From assembly GCA_000226015.1 (NCBI GenBank), contig JH152744.1:311449-343523 (forward strand): DNA of 32,075 nt, in the 5' to 3' direction. A program made the position numbers and the translations under genes. Below, in pieces: positions 18,700 through 30,765 of this stretch. The number at the start of each line of letters is the position of its first letter. Position 1 is the stretch's first letter. Below the pieces are notes generated by a model, which worked only from the letters and a program-made list of their open reading frames with translations, was not told the origin of the DNA and searched no databases. Origin of the DNA: Mnemiopsis leidyi. Taxonomy: Eukaryota; Ctenophora; Tentaculata; Lobata; Bolinopsidae.

Positions 18700-21050
18700 T
18701 TGCAACGAAAGATAAAATGCAAATACACACATATGTATATAATGATTACTGAAAACGGCTTAAGGACATGTCCCTCATGTCTCTACAAGGTAGAGGCGAG
18801 CATTGTTCTGCAAGTCTGGAAACTTCTGAGTGGCATGGAATTCCTCGAGAACTCAAGACGGGGAACTCCAGACGGGGAAACTTAACTCTCTGATGGACTG
18901 ACAGGAGCAAGGTAGTTGTAATATATGATGGCCTTACATCTACATAATAAACTCGATGAAGTAACGAGGTAAATAACGCCTATATAAACTTATGAGGCTT
19001 AGTTTAGCACTTCTGTAACTTGTGATACAGCAATGGTATGATTACGAAAACTCAATTCCTGCCGATAAAGCAATGGAAGCGGCTTTATATAACAGAATTT
19101 CAAATCCAGCTTCAGTCTTCCTTAATCCTTATTCTAATCATGGAGCAGTTGTTATTTCTATTGAAGCTATGTGCATGAAATTATGAACATTACTTACACA
19201 GATCGAAAATGCGATAAGAATAATCAGCACGGCTAAAGAGTAATTTATTCCATAGAGATCTATTTGGGATTTGATATCTTTAGTTGCTGACATTCTATCA
19301 ATACTTTTGTTGAGTCTGTAGGAAAAACTTTTATCTTCTTGTCTGCCTATCAACTTAGCCGTGGAATGGTTAGATAATATTGTGCTTTCAAGACTTAAAT
19401 GACAGATATAATTCGTGGGAGAACGACTGTCTACCCAGCAGGGACCCTGATAGATTCAGGTAGACTGGAAATCATTACCATAATTCACGATAAAGTTGTG
19501 ATTCATTGGCAAATCGACTGCTTAGTGGTTTGGTAATATTAAGAGAATAACGTCCTTTGATTGCTTTTATTAAAGTCATTATCAAGATCTTTAGGAACGC
19601 TGGGAGATTGGATAGGTTTGATAGACGCATTCAATTTGCCTTTGACAGTTGTCTAAGGTATTGCTTCATTTATGAATCTATATAACTTATAAGTGCCCCT
19701 CACTCTTCTTGTTACTTTGATATTTCACAATCGATTTTGTGCCACTTGAATAAAAAAAAATTATCTGACAGCTGTTAACTTTTGAGATTTTAACTTGCTC
19801 TTCTCTTGAACAACCCAAGTTTCTCTTTTCAAATTTCTATCTGTGAATCACTTGGGCGATAGTTTTACAGTTCTCCAAACAAGATGATATTTAGGTCGAT
19901 AACAATTACATTGATATATCACTTTCTTGTGAAAAATTCATGTCATATTTTCTGTTTTTGAATAAAACAATTGGTTACGATGGTGAATAAAACAAGTTGA
20001 TTGGCAAGCTCATAAGCAGCTGATTTAAACGTTTTGGTAAATTAATTCCATCGCAAGCATTAGCATATGGCAAAAAATGCTGTAATTTTGTGATACAGGA
20101 TTGCTAAATTTGTACAATGATAAAACTATGTTGAAAGTAACTTAGTCAGATGACAAATTTTATTGTGGGTTATCGCCCACTACGAACTTTTCAATTTTGA
20201 ATTGTGTTTTCTGTGCTTAATCCGCTGTTAATCTGCTATTTTAAGAAGTTTCACGTTAGCGATAAGACCGTTTTCTAATAAATCACTCTTCCTATTCTAC
20301 GGGAAAGCAGAAATATCAACAAATGGATTGCCGAAGTTAACAAGACATGTTTAACGCCGCCATCTAGTTAAACTCAGTTTGCTGTGCGTGCCCTCTGTTC
20401 AGTATTATTGTCCTGAAACACTGTCTTCCATTTCGACAACTTTAATTGAATCCCTGAATATCAACAACCACAAAAGATAGACACGTATATGTTACTTCAT
20501 TGCCAGGTCCTGATTAATTTAAGATATGTCGATGATTGTTAGGTTTTTGTGAAATAACAATTAACAGCTCATTGCATCAACATTGCATCAACATTGCATT
20601 GAACTTAACAATGATGGTCAGAAAAACGTCTTTCATTGATCTTATGGTTAAACTTGACGAAAAGAAAACTTAAATTTTGCTGGTGCAATTTTATGACATC
20701 ATTATTTTTAAAATGCGGGTTCCATTTTGCAAAACAACTGTTTCATCTAATTCTTTGATCTGCATAGCTTTGGGTCTTTCGATCATAATGCAGCGGCATT
20801 GTCGCACTTCATTGGGTTCTTTCGGACGATATTCAACAATGATCTCGCCTGCACTCGATTAATTCATCATTAAAAAAATTTATCATTGGTGTTTGTGGTA
20901 ACCACAACGAAATTTCTATCGACTAAAGACCCATATAGACAACTATTCTACGTATTCCATTGATCTCTACCCGCTTTGACTGAAACCCTATGCCGTTTAA
21001 TTTATACATCCTTTATTACTTTTTTGCGACTACTAAGTCTAAAAGTACAA
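18700..21050. other. AT-rich intergenic stretch
   Basis: No gene found. A small three-fold repeat of CATTGCATCAA sits at 20571-20600. Short open frames are the kind expected by chance in this composition. Confidence 0.5.
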
Positions 21051-21053
21051 AAA

Positions 21054-22560
21054 TTAATTGAAATGGCAGACATTGGTTATTGTATTCCCACCTTTACTAT
21101 CTCGGTGAAGTAAGTGCCTGATGAGAAATAAGAGTGACGAAACATGACCAGACCGCGATATCGTAACTGCGCGGTCTACCAACAGGGTGATTGGACACCA
21201 TAGTCTGCCCGCACGGCCCAGTCCGATGTCCCCAGCGCCCTCGCCGAACAATTTTACCCCAACATAACGACCGGAACCGAAGCTTGTGATCGAGCTTAAC
21301 TTTTGAGAAAACCTCAAATTCGTGAGATCTCAGACAAGCTCCAGAGACTCTATTAGTGACGTGACGACCACGGAATTTGACAGGTCATTCTGCCAGTAAT
21401 CTGATTATTAGTACCAGCTGAGATAACCTGGGATGATTATTTTTGTGAGACCCTCCTTACAACGGGTACTCAGAATCGGCCGCTTTTCATTGGGAGGCTC
21501 GCCCCTAAGGGACAATGTCCATCATGTCGAATTAGCACCCAATAAAATAGGGCTCATAGCTCATCCTCCTATTTCCTGCAAATCTTAGAGCACCATTTTC
21601 CTTGGCAGGCTGAATTCAGCCGGTTTTTAATTAGCGGGAAATGATGGATTAAATCCAAGTAATTCGTTAATTCTGAGATAATAAAATCGGCAGGTAACCG
21701 TTATAGTGGACAACTATTTGATCTTGCTATTCGTAGATGCTGACGCTGTGGCGCCTTAGGTTTAATCAATAAATAATAGCTTAGAAATTTCAAACTTTTA
21801 CTGTTGATCGATCCTTAAAACTGACAAATAATGAAAGGATGTCTAAAGAAAAGAATGCATACCACATTTAATGAAATGAATTAAAAGATGCTCTGTTATT
21901 AACATAACCATAAGGCAGAAGTACTGGAGTGCTATTGGGCGTCAGCGATCATACGCTAATCTTATTATATTCCGGCTGGGATTAGCTAATCATTATAGTA
22001 CCTCACCGTGATTAATATTGATTGCAGCTCATCGGCGATACTCCCCAGATTTTGTCAATTGCCCGTATATGAATTTTAAACCACGCCGTGCTGTCCTGTA
22101 AATATTTGTTTAGTTTGGAATATCAGTATGCGTCTCCTGTTACTGGGAGATTTAAACTTTCTGTGTTTAGTAAACTACCCAGCAACCTCCTCCCCCTTCT
22201 CTCTCTCTGTCTCTCTTTCAATATTTGTATCTCATCGAGTAATGCCGTAATTTTCATATTATTTCGTGTAGCCGTTGTTAAATTCTCGTTGACTACCCCG
22301 TGATTTAGACCGTCATACTCACTCGTGACTTTTTTGTACGATAATGAACCTCCCTCCCTCGTGTGATCAGTTCTAGATTTCAATCATATTAACGAAACCA
22401 ATCTCAAAATTCATGGCATAGTAAAACGAATAGTTCAAACGGTTGAGATGAGGATTAAACCAATTCGCTGCCCCCAAGCGTGAGATACAATTAATTAACT
22501 GTCCCGAATAATTTACTGTTCGATCTTTTACAGCAAGTTCGCGACCGAGCGTACGCGGGA
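21054..22560. other. Intergenic, mixed composition
   Basis: Locally more GC-rich at 21150-21300, with an AGACCGCG..CGCGGTCT hairpin at about 21149-21178. A minus-strand frame at 22123-22383 reads partly as charged helix, but its Arg/Glu-rich part comes from a TCTC microsatellite near 22198-22216. I do not call a gene. Confidence 0.4.
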
Positions 22561-23175
22561 AAGTCACGTGTCATTTATCGTATGATTACGATGTTATGTG
22601 TCCTACAGTAATAAGTATAACTATCCTTTCAGAGTCATTCAAACGAAATTTTAAACTGTATTTGTTCATATTTCACGATTTGTACGACTCCGGTGGACCC
22701 TATCTTTTAGTGTATAATCTATCAACCCGCGGTTCGCTGTAATATTCCAAACCGAAAAGGTTGAAAATTTCCCGAAAATCAGACAAACGCTGGTTTATTA
22801 AGGTCAATTTCTGACTTATCAATTTTAGCCCTAAGATGTGTTGCTTCAATATGTGACAGAGAACGACCAATGGAGACCTAGGTTCTTACGATCATCCGTC
22901 ACATTACATGTCACAGTTCATGTCAAACAAAGTTTTGAGTCCTCCCCACAATAGCCGTTCTCATTGATTATTCTTGAAGTTTTCATCTTACCTGCGTTAC
23001 ATGAGGTGACTCTTGCTAGCTCGCAAGTACATATTAGTAAAACCGATGACCTCTCTGGTGAATTTTCGAGTAAGCCCTAAGAATGCTAGCCAAAAGATTT
23101 AAAGCGTGATTACTCACTCTAGTATCACATGATCACATCAGGAGATTGGAGACCAGTCACCACTCTCCCCACCAA

Positions 23176-23294
23176 ATTGGTTGGAGACTGTCTTGCTACT
23201 GGCAGAAGCTTGTCGTGTTATTTCCTTCCAGGACAACCGGTTTGTAAAACCCAGCCAATGTGTCACGTGATCTCGTCCGGACTCCGATACCAAT
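23176..23294. promoter_or_regulatory. CCAAT/E-box group
   Basis: ATTGG at 23176, CCAAT at 23255 followed by CACGTG at 23264, and CCAAT at 23290. The composition is the same as in the modules at 2961 and 24385. No gene start is visible next to it. Confidence 0.3.
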
Positions 23295-24384
23295 AATCCT
23301 AATGAAATGCACATTTTTATGATTGCCACTCTTTTGTCTTTACGGCAAAGGCACTAATTTATTAGGAAGGCATTCCTCGGGAGCATTATTTGTAAACTCA
23401 ACCGGTATATATAATAGTAAATATAAATAGCTCTTTGGAGTTAATTAAATTAATGATGTTACTCAGCCTCCACCGATATCCCGAGCTTTACAAATGAAAT
23501 TGAATCTAACAATATATATTTTCATTTCAATATTGATAAATAGTATATGTATCGACCGATGGTTGCCAGTATTGCTATAAAGCCAACGTAACTACGTAGC
23601 GTTGATGAAATCAATCACCGAATTGATATACTTTTCATTACAATTTTCTGTCCACTCCAGTAGAACGCAATAGTATTTGTAGTATTTACAAGAAGAATAT
23701 TTGTTGTTTGGGGAGCGTATTGGTCTCTCTGATGAGGGCAGTCTATGCAATAGCCATCGACCTTTTTATTTCACCAAGAATTTGCAGAATTTCATTTCAA
23801 AGTATTTCGTGGAGCCAATAGTTACCCAGATGCTAAGATGCAATTTGCTATTTTTTGTTTAAATGATAAACTTTCTGGTCCACTAAAAACAGGACGTATC
23901 ACATTGTTTAGTGTTTTTTCCTCGGAACTCAGAACTAGCCTGACACTACTAGGTGTGGGTGATTTAGACTAAAAGTTTAGAAATTTACTGAGCAAATATC
24001 CTGGCTGATCGGTAATGCGGATTTGTCCACGTTAGCCCGGCCCTCACCGTGGTCTTATAAATCAGATTTGTAAACTTTTTAGTTTGATTAGTTTTAATTA
24101 TAATAGTAAAGTTAAAATTTGCTCGATGTGATTAATCGCCTGTTCCAAGGTGACTTGATCATGCTTCGTTAAGACACGACTACTTATTTCCCGTTTTAAT
24201 TCGACCAAATTTCATTAGAAATCCTGCTCATCCTGTGCCTAAGTTTCAATATTGCTGCGGTAAAAAAGCGTCAATTTAGACTACCATGGATCGCAATTAT
24301 TACTAATTTTGTGGATTTAACTTTTAAATATGATTTGTGGACACGATTTTTACAATTTTCCTCGACACCTGATCAGCCGTTCTG

Positions 24385-24544
24385 ATTGGCTTAACCAAGA
24401 AAATCACGTGACCAGCTCCTTGGAGTTGTAACCTCGCCCTCATTGGATCTCCCACCGCACCACCCGATTGGTCGAGCGGACACCTCAACTTTCATTGGTA
24501 CGCCTGATCGTGTGTCTGGCGTGTGTCAGCCACCCTTGCACGTG
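24385..24544. promoter_or_regulatory. Candidate promoter: four CCAAT, two E-boxes
   Basis: ATTGG at 24385, 24442, 24467 and 24494 and CACGTG at 24405 and 24539, all within 160 bp of locally GC-richer sequence. NF-Y promoters typically hold several CCAAT boxes about 25-35 bp apart, as three of these are. It could be the promoter of the plus-strand gene whose coding part starts at 26982, with a 5' UTR exon between. I see no TATA box in place, and the target gene is inferred. Confidence 0.5.
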
Positions 24545-25236
24545 CGGAAATCTGCCGAAATTTAATTTTATCTGATCCTCTTCCGCTCGCGAATTATCAG
24601 CTACTTTAATCTGACTCAATCAAATTATTTCGAGGTTAGTTGCTTAATTCTCGGACTCTTGTGTCTAATTTGCTTGGACTTTGCTCGTGGTGACCTTCTC
24701 AAGAAACATTGTCATTAATTTAGCGATATTTATCATTGACTCAGGCAGAGCCGATCAAAAATTTCTTGATCTATGAAGTAATTTTCCATACGTAAAGCGA
24801 TGATTTATTGGTATTATTCTTACTAATCGACAGATCACGAAAAATTGTAATTCAATGATCTGGTTTTAATTAAGGTTAATTCAACTAAAAATTTACTTTT
24901 TCGTGATCGTCAGCACCATTTTCATTGTATTTTTCAAAGTTGCCGGATCTTTTTGCACTAAATTTGAACAAATTTCTAACGAAAACAAAGTCTGAAATGT
25001 GATGAGGTAACCTGTAAAGCTAGTTCAGTAAACTTTAAAGTTATAGTTACTGACAAGTAGGATTATCTACCTCTACCTTCTCCCCCTGCACTGCGGCAGT
25101 AGGACGTCCATCATCCATCTGATCTGATTAAAATTCTTTAATTAATTACAGCTCTATTATTATTTGGCTAGTGGCGGCCGGAGTGAGGGAGGTATTTAAG
25201 CATTATGATTTAAACTGGGGCCAGGTCCGTGTTGAG

Positions 25237-25267
25237 GTCACGTGATCAGGTAACCAGGTCACGTGAC
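25237..25267. promoter_or_regulatory. Paired AGGTCACGTGA sites
   Basis: AGGTCACGTGA occurs twice, its CACGTG cores at 25239 and 25260, 21 bases apart (two helical turns), separated by TCAGGTAACC. Identical flanks around each core suggest one bHLH factor binding two phased sites. Confidence 0.4.
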
Positions 25268-26981
25268 GAAGTCCCCGAGTTGTGTGGGGTTAGTACGTAC
25301 CACATGGTAAGGCAGTGCCTCTGTTCTACTTGGACAACTCAGCTACCCTTTCGTAGTGCTGATTGTTATTGCGCCATGTTTGGGTTTACTTGACTTACTC
25401 TAGGTGGCATCGCTGGTGGGTTCGACGCAGTTATTTATGATTTTCATTCCCCTCAAAATTACACATTTCAATTTTATTGCCTGCTGTATCTGACTTCTAC
25501 TATCCGGCCCATGATTCCTTTATTATTACCATCATTGCAATTTATTCATGTGCTAGCTACTAGATCCATTACCATGTCTTCAAAATTGTGCGAATATGAC
25601 AAAAAAAGAATATGCCATGGAAACATTGACGTTGGAAATAAAAAAGCTGTCTGAAAATTTGTCTAAAATTTGTCAGTCTTATAGGTTGCATGCCGTCGGT
25701 CATTGCTGTAAAAAATAGCATTTAACTTTTAACGGAAAAAATGTTTTAACTTGAGATACTTTATCTCAGCCCCACCTGCTTCTATACTAATTATGACCTA
25801 CATCGTACATGACTGACTAAGCAAGATAGACAAGGTCTAAATACTTAAAGGACGTTCCAGTATTATTAACCTTCTTAATAAACGTAAAGTCTCTGATGGT
25901 CTGGTAAAGACCTACTCAACATTTTGATTGACTTTAGTGGGACTGTCTCAGGATTCAATTTAGAGCGGTTGCTTGCGAGTTTGGAACACACCCTGCAGAT
26001 GTGTCAAAACTTTGTGTTTTTGCGCAGTTTTAGTTTTGATATGCCATTGTCATTGCGAAGTTTTTCTGCTAGTCTACCTCATTGTTTAGACACTCTACTT
26101 CTGGTTGGCGCTAATTGAGTCAAAAACTTTTGCAAAACAATTTCAGAAGATTTTAAAAATACATTTTTGGCAAATTTATTCTTAAATCCATTATTTTAGC
26201 ACTGTCTCTTTATAAATTATGCCCAATTCAATCTGATGATTTTTCAATGATTTAAGCGTAAATTTCTCAAAAGTTGACATTCGACCAAACAAATCGAACA
26301 AACCTTCTATTCATTTTGGCGGCCAATATTTGGTCAGCATTCATTGTGGTTGGAGGTGCCTCCGGCAACCAAACAGAGGCCGTAAAATAAAGCCAAAGAG
26401 GTCTTCCTTGGAAGAGCATGACATTAATTTATGAGAACAATTAGTGCATCAGCTTCATCACCTAATACTATTAGGCTAATTGGTGGTTTTCATCAAGGGG
26501 ACAGGAAATTTTTTAAGAATTATACCAATGGTTGGATTGGTAAAGAGTTATAATTTAATATTGGTTAAATGAAAATGAATCCCTCAAACCGGTAGCACAA
26601 TTCTGTACCTTAAGGTAGGTGTCCAGAGTCCAGACCGTTTTTATTAACCGTTAAACCGGTCTAAAATTTAGTGCACGTGTAATCCTCGGCGAGGTGGTTG
26701 TCTGGTCTTATGAAATCAATGCGGTGGGACGAACGTGTCATACATTACCTGGGAGGAAGGGAGGTTTAACATTTGATTTGGAGCCCCGAGCCATGGTTAA
26801 AATTCAGTCATCCGTTAATGCAGCACCTCTCTGAAAACGGTTTTGCTACTCAAGTCAGTAAACTAGAAAATCTTTTTCTCCACATTTGCATGAAGCGATA
26901 ATCGTTTGACGCTATAATAATGATATAGCCTTTTCGCTTTATTAAAACGCTTGCTGACCTGAATTCATTTCCCTAGCACGA

Positions 26982-27111
26982 ATGATGGAATACGCTTGCC
27001 GTAGCAGCTCCGTAACTTCTGTAACGGACAGTTTAACAAGTTCCACTCCCACATTGATATCTCAAACCAGCAAGAGCTCTAGCCCTGACCACCCTTCTTC
27101 TGTTATCAACG
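26982..27111 (+). CDS. AT-hook gene exon 1 (first recognised)
   Basis: Acceptor TTCCCTAG at 26976, then ATGATGGAATACGC. Forty-three codons (MMEYACRSSSVTS ... SSVIN) plus one base, ending at the consensus donor G|GTAAGT. Because an acceptor precedes it, a 5' UTR or coding exon lies upstream. It is Ser/Thr-rich without a domain. Confidence 0.65.
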
Positions 27112-30100
27112 GTAAGTGCTTGTAGTACACAACCCAGTACACACTACCTAGCACACACTACCCAGTACACACTACCCAGTACACACTACCTAGACCAATA
27201 GAGAAAGGTATTTTTGGGGAGGAGTCACAAATTTAGTTTACACTTGACCAATGAGAAGCAAGAAAACAATGCTTGCTAAATTCTGATCAGTTAAGATCGT
27301 TAACTCCTCCCCAAAAATACTTTTCTTTTATAGATTGTTGATCATTCTGTGTTTTGACTAATTTGCTTTAGCTTAGAAGTTGTAATTTGATCTTAAGGTC
27401 TTCTCTATTAATGCATGTTTTTCCATCATAAAGGTACACCTTCACTCTCGAGCGCGGAGACTCTGCCCTCTAACGATCTGTTGTTGGCTCTCGCACTCCT
27501 TCAAGGAGACACTTCGTCGTTGGAGAATCGGTAGGTAGCTCACTAGCTCCTGTTTTTCTAAATCAAGTTCCTCATTCCTTATCTAAATTTAACATTCCTC
27601 TTATCTATTGTGAATACTCTTTTGTGAATACTCTTCCGTTATGTTGTTGGCTTTATGTAAAGGGGTCATGTATCTAGAAATAATCACGTACTTGTTATAA
27701 TGAAATTGATAAGGACAATATTCAATTTCTCCGGACAATTGATCAATTTCTGCGGACCCAAAGTTTAGCTGAAGATAGTGAAGAAGACGTGAACGTAGGA
27801 AGCATAAGTATACCCACGTCAAGCTGCCGCGTTTTTTATATTATTTCCTTAAAAACGCGAAAACACTGCCGCGACAATACAACCAAGTGCTTTTTGGTTT
27901 GGGATATACTTCTACTACTAAAGGACTAACAATCGAATTACTCTAACCACGTAACATCGTAACAAACTTTAAATCGACTTGTCTACTGGACTGGAACTGA
28001 CAAATAGTGATAAAGTGTGTCGTTCCGACGAAAAATAAGATTCTCATAAACTATTAAACTATTTTACTAGTATTTATAAACTTCCTTTATATTTTATTTT
28101 ATAACCTCAACTTGTCAACTTCCTTTTTTCACTTCAAGGAAAACTTCAAAACATTTGCCTCCCATTTAAAGTTATTTTCCACGTTACTGTTTCTCCGCTG
28201 TAAAGTTTTTGTTATGTATTAAAATCAGGAAGGGATCTTCAGACAGCCCAATTATTCCCATTAGATTCCAGAGAATTCCAACGAAGTCAAATTGTTGCTG
28301 CCTAATGAAGGGACCAGTCAAGCATAATTCACGGCTATATCCGAACTCAGATCTCGAATATTCCTTACTTGTCAAGTTCTGTTTCGTCGGACACTTTTTG
28401 CAGAAATTCATTCAATCATAATGGCAAAATTCTTTCATCAGTAACATGCTAAATGGCCGATCAATAAGTTTAGACCGCTCACTCGTTGACACTGAGCATT
28501 ATATTTTTATTGATATTCTCGGTGCAGTTTAGCGCCTCCGTTACCCGGCCTTTGCACTGAACTTTTAAAACAATCGCCGTGTTACAACCGCCCTTAACAT
28601 TTCAGAGGCATGGAGCTAACTCCTCTTCAGAAACTTCTTCTGCAACAACTCTCCACCCGACCTAGCACAAACAAGGCTGAAAAAAGCAGCCAACTTTGGA
28701 CTGGATTGGGTAAGTTCCCGTATTTACTACTTACTTATAATTAGTAGGTTGCCCTATTTACTACTTGCTAATAATTCACGGCATTGAAGCGCTCAATGGC
28801 CCATGGATAATCCTATTGATATCCATTCGATCTTGTTATTGTGATCTATCAATGCACAATGGTTTTTTGTGATAATGATCGGCCTTAATTCATAGCCTCG
28901 ATGGTGCTGGTAGGAAATTTAGAATTAAAAGCCGTAACGCGGTTATAACGCATTATGCGCCTATTAAATCTCATGTCCCACCACCTAGATTTTTAACAGT
29001 TTGATTCATGACCTCCGGTCAGCAAATTAATATTTCGGGTAAAGTAGCATATGTGTGCCCTAACGGCATGACCAAAATTCTCACGGCAGTTTTTTAATAA
29101 CGTGACGGCACTGCCGGTTATGGTTACATTGTTATTCTTATCTTCGTATTTATCAATACCATTTGCTGGAAAAGCAGGGTATTTCTCAGAAAAACTGATA
29201 GATTTAACAATGTTTTTAGGCGTTGCTCCAAGTTCTGCCTCCGTGGGTCAACTTAAACCACTCCTTTCCTTCCTGGATCCGGTAACAATTGCACTCAACA
29301 CTGCTCAGCCAAAAGGTAAACCCTCATCACCGCACCTCATTTTATAACTAGATATTTTTTGAGAAACCGGAAACACAATCTTTCTTCACTTTTATCGTTA
29401 TTTGCGTCGACATGCTGCTTATTTTTGTCGTCATTCCGCATTCTTGTTTGTCCAGTTTCTCTCAGTATTTAAAGTTCCTCTCCCCAGACAGGGTTGGACA
29501 TGGAAGGAGGGGCCGACCTCTTGGTTCAGTGGGTCGCAGGAAACTTCTAGAAAACAACCAGGAGGCGCTCACTGCGGAGCTAAGATGCGAGCTAACAAAA
29601 CCGTTAACTTCCGAGACAGAGGCCAGGATTGAGATGATCAAACATAAGTTGCAGGTTGGTCTTTGTTGGCTCGTTTCATAATCTATCATCGTCTTCTGCT
29701 TCACGCATCGCTTCAAGGAATCTTCTTTGACTGTTCTGAGAAAAGATAATTATTTCTCACGATTATCATGAAAATCAATTCTTTGCATAATTGATTTATA
29801 ATATTTTTACGGTGTATGAGAATCTGATTATAAAAGCTAGCCTAATAAAAAACCAGTGTTGTGACTAACACATTTGTTCAGGAAAATGAGGCAAGGTTAC
29901 GAAAGCTGAACGAATCAAAAAACTCGGTGTCACGCTCGGCTGCAGGAGAAAAACGGGACCGAGCCACGGCTAACAGCTGTTCAGTGAGCATCGCCCCCAA
30001 ACCCAGCGAAGGAAGGAGCGGGTTGAGCTATCCGGCCGTGGTGGAATCGCCTTGCAAGCAGCTTAAGTTAGAGGAGAAAAAGATAGAGCCAATGATAAAT

Positions 30101-30765
30101 ATGGTGGCTAGCTCCTCTTACACGTCCCCGAGTTCGGTTGCGAATCAAATCAGAACTTCGGCTACTTCGGCTACCTCCAGTCCCACTGAACCCAGGTTGT
30201 CGATGGTACCTAGAATATCTCTGGCCAGCCTGTCTCCACCAAAGCAGCAAAAAAGCCCTCTCAACAATATCCCAATGATGTCAACTCCGCAAGGAAGCAG
30301 CTTCACCGCTCCAACCTCGAGTACTTTTCTGACTCCTCCCTCCTCCTCCCTCCTCACGCCTTCCTCCTCCTCCCTCCTGACTCCCCCTCCCGACTGTTCG
30401 CCCCTCTCGCCTCCTCTCTTAGCCCTCCCTCCAGCTTTGCCCAACACTCGCACTTCAACGGAGGTTCCCTGATTTCTCCTCCCCTTCTACAGTCCCCCCT
30501 CAACTACGGCACCACTCAGCGTTCTCTCCTGGAGCAGATAGTAGGGTCGATAACAGCACCGCAGCAGAGAAGGCTGGACACGACCTCTCTCCTCCTAAAC
30601 AGGAACCAGGAAGCAGCCCTTACTCTTCTCAACCGACAGAAACTGATGGAGTCTTGTCAACCGAGCTTGAAGTGTCTGACATGTTGCAACGAACTGAACC
30701 CGTCCGTCGGTATCTTCCCTTTTATGTGCGTCAAGTGTACTCTTAAGAAAGTTTTCCCAGAATGA
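26982..30765 (+). CDS. AT-hook and CxxC zinc protein, multi-exon, unknown family
   Basis: Six coding exons: 26982-27111, 27434-27530, 28606-28709, 29220-29315, 29488-29654, 29882-30765. All introns are GT..AG and phases match (1, 2, 1, 1, 0). The product is about 490 residues: a Ser/Thr-rich start, two short helical Leu-rich segments (NDLLLALALLQGD, LTPLQKLLLQQLS), an AT-hook GRRGRPLG (29502-29525), a charged coiled segment (EARIEMIKHKLQENEARLRKL), a long Ser/Pro-rich region, and a C-terminal CLTCC ... CVKC motif (30673-30738) that may bind zinc. This suggests a nuclear, DNA- or chromatin-associated regulator, which is inference. I do not recognise the family. The last exon has a frame change. 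The start is uncertain because the exon begins only five bases before the ATG. Confidence 0.72.
27125..27192. repeat. Short tandem repeat in intron 1
   Basis: About four units of CAGTACACACTACC-like sequence directly after the exon 1 donor. Confidence 0.8.
27200..27332. repeat. Inverted repeat (hairpin) in intron 1
   Basis: GTATTTTTGGGGAGGAGT at 27208-27225 pairs perfectly with its complement at 27303-27320, and the arms extend imperfectly outward. The loop is about 77 bp. It resembles a small palindromic MITE of about 130 bp, flanked by TAG-like sequence. Confidence 0.75.
27434..27530 (+). CDS. AT-hook gene exon 2
   Basis: Acceptor CATAAAG, donor CG|GTAGGT. The peptide TPSLSSAETLPSNDLLLALALLQGD...ENR has a Leu-rich helix that could be an interaction motif. 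It enters in phase 1 and leaves in phase 2, compatible with both neighbours. Confidence 0.7.
28606..28709 (+). CDS. AT-hook gene exon 3
   Basis: Acceptor ACATTTCAG, donor G|GTAAGT. The peptide GMELTPLQKLLLQQLSTRPS ... LWTGLG has a second Leu-rich amphipathic helix. Confidence 0.72.
29220..29315 (+). CDS. AT-hook gene exon 4
   Basis: Acceptor TTTTTAG, donor AAAG|GTAAAC. The peptide VAPSSASVGQLKPLLSFLDP ... TAQPK has a third short Leu/Phe helix. It enters and leaves in phase 1. Confidence 0.72.
29488..29654 (+). CDS. AT-hook gene exon 5
   Basis: Acceptor CTCCCCAG, donor CAG|GTTGGT. Starts DRVGHGRRGRPLGSVGRRKL, with the AT-hook core RGRP flanked by Arg, then a charged helix ENNQEALTAELRCEL and SETEARIEMIKHKLQ that runs into exon 6. 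AT-hooks bind the minor groove of AT-rich DNA. Confidence 0.75.
29882..30765 (+). CDS. AT-hook gene last exon, with a frame change
   Basis: Acceptor TTTGTTCAG. Reads ENEARLRKLNESKN, then a Ser/Pro/Thr-rich region up to SSSLLTPPPDCSPLSPP. The C-terminal part (SPPLLQSPLNYGTTQRSLLE, LLNRNQEAALTLLNRQK, CLTCCNELNPSVGIFPFMCV, KCTLKKVFPE, TGA at 30763-30765) is in the -1 frame. The exon is 884 bp, which is not a multiple of three from its phase-0 start. The first frame is open to 30472 and the second at least from about 30245, so the switch falls in or near the CTCC-rich stretch 30330-30440. A sequencing indel, a small intron or real decay are all possible. Confidence 0.65.

Noticed and set aside
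20571-20600. CRISPR-like spaced repeat (CATTGCATCAA three times)
   Set aside because: Units are contiguous without spacers and the DNA is clearly animal; it is a small tandem repeat.
21054-21317. Minus-strand 87-codon frame in a GC-richer patch
   Set aside because: No splice sites, no recognisable motif, and it overlaps a simple hairpin; not enough to call a gene.
22123-22383. Minus-strand frame with a charged helical stretch
   Set aside because: The Arg/Glu-rich part comes from a TCTC microsatellite, and I found no convincing acceptor or partner exon.
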